Origin: Candidatus Dojkabacteria bacterium
Lineage (GTDB): Bacteria; Patescibacteriota; Dojkabacteria; J137
Reading direction: 5' to 3'
Assembly: GCA_020429545.1 (NCBI GenBank)
Contig: JAGQLF010000049.1
Span: 1 to 6,260 of the forward strand
DNA: 6,260 bases
In this document: in pieces, positions 5,846 through 6,260 of the stretch
Numbering within the stretch: the stretch's first letter is position 1
Layout: every line of letters starts with the position of its first letter
Notes under the pieces: generated by a model
The model's database searches: none
What the model was told of the DNA's origin: nothing
What the model saw: only the letters and a program-made list of their open reading frames with translations
Position numbers and translations under genes: made by a program

Positions 5846-6260
5846 TTATCTTAATACAGTTATATTCTGATTGTTGTCTGAGTTTGGAGCTGAAATTCTT
5901 ACTTTACCAGTAGGCTCCTCACAAATTGTATATCCTGTGTTTTGAGCTGTTCCCCCGCTTGGGTCAGTTGGAATATCAGAAATATAGTCTGGCACTAACT
6001 TTGATGCTAAATCTACATTACCTGATCCAGAACCAATTTGAGTAATACGTTCATTACAATAGGCAATATCACCTAGATCAAGTAGTAAATTACCTTGTTC
6101 AGAAGTATATTGAGTAACAGCATTCAAAATTTGGAGAACGTCTGAAGATCGCTGAGAATTTCTGGCATCATCAAAATTCTGACTTGTACTAACACTATTT
6201 ATAGTTATTAAACTAGAGAGAAAATAGATTATAAATATTAAAGGGATAATACTATGTATT
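5846..6260 (-). CDS. Pilin-like (type IV pilin/pseudopilin family) surface protein, 5' end outside window
   Basis: The reading frame is open from the TAA at 5846-5848 through the right edge, giving 137 visible residues. A TTG at 6127 could be mistaken for the start, but the 44 residues before it are clearly coding. They comprise a hydrophobic helix (IIPLIFIIYFLSSLITI) and then 'DDARNSQRSSDVLQILNAV', the equivalent of the ARDAKR..D..QI..AL segment of type IV pilins and pseudopilins. The C-terminal part has 'LVPDYISDIPTDPSGGT', 'GYTICEEPTGKVRISAPN' and two Cys (visible residues 66 and 112), all common in small pilin-like proteins. It would be anchored in or exported through the membrane by the N-terminal helix. 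Aligning on the ARNSQR segment puts Pro where the conserved Glu5 of pilins should be, so it may not assemble like a standard pilin. The start codon and any prepilin peptidase site are not visible. Confidence 0.8.
   Translation of the reverse strand, partial: IHSIIPLIFIIYFLSSLITINSVSTSQNFDDARNSQRSSDVLQILNAVTQYTSEQGNLLLDLGDIAYCNERITQIGSGSGNVDLASKLVPDYISDIPTDPSGGTAQNTGYTICEEPTGKVRISAPNSDNNQNITVLR

Noticed and set aside
5846..6127. Pilin-like ORF starting at TTG 6127
   Set aside because: The frame stays open upstream to the window edge and encodes the hydrophobic helix and start of the pilin-like segment, so the TTG is an internal Leu codon.
1..6260. Alternative genetic code (TGA as Gly or Trp)
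   Set aside because: All recognised genes are intact under the standard code and no conserved Gly or Trp position is encoded by TGA.

Overview
This 6.26-kb window is AT-rich, tightly packed bacterial DNA. It uses the standard code: no in-frame TGA readthrough is needed and TGG encodes Trp. Several traits suggest a Candidate Phyla Radiation (Patescibacteria-type) genome. These are a short three-helix membrane protein of a type I associate with such genomes, a pilin-like protein with a DDARNSQR-type segment, a short-form alpha-glucan phosphorylase, a TypA with an atypical G5 loop, and no Shine-Dalgarno sequence before any complete gene. The lineage is an inference. There is no rRNA gene here to prove it.

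Layout, left to right. Positions 1-213 hold no gene, but they contain a 14-bp direct repeat and a strong minus-strand terminator (88-115). Next come two minus-strand genes with their own signals: a 96-aa membrane protein (214-504) and a secreted 339-aa jelly-roll-like protein (609-1628) that ends in a second strong terminator (554-581). A 195-bp divergent intergenic region with two adjacent perfect palindromes separates the secreted protein from typA (1824-3701, plus strand), a translational GTPase. On the minus strand follow a small GIY-YIG nuclease (3732-4031), an alpha-glucan phosphorylase (4135-5784) and the 3' part of a pilin-like gene that runs off the right edge (5846-6260).

The genes do not form one pathway. 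TypA acts on the ribosome, the phosphorylase mobilises storage glucan, and the secreted and pilin-like proteins belong to the cell surface. The pilin-like gene, the phosphorylase and the nuclease lie on the same strand with no clear terminator between them, so read-through is possible. The phosphorylase also appears to have its own promoter with a palindromic operator candidate.

The most interesting structure is the nuclease segment 3697-4128. The GIY-YIG gene sits between two inverted, related copies of a 36-42 bp GC-richer repeat (core TGCGAG...AGCGA...AGCA.TCTCGT). The left copy contains the typA stop codon and the right copy ends 6 bp from the phosphorylase stop codon. This looks like a small nuclease-plus-repeat cassette inserted between two convergent housekeeping genes.
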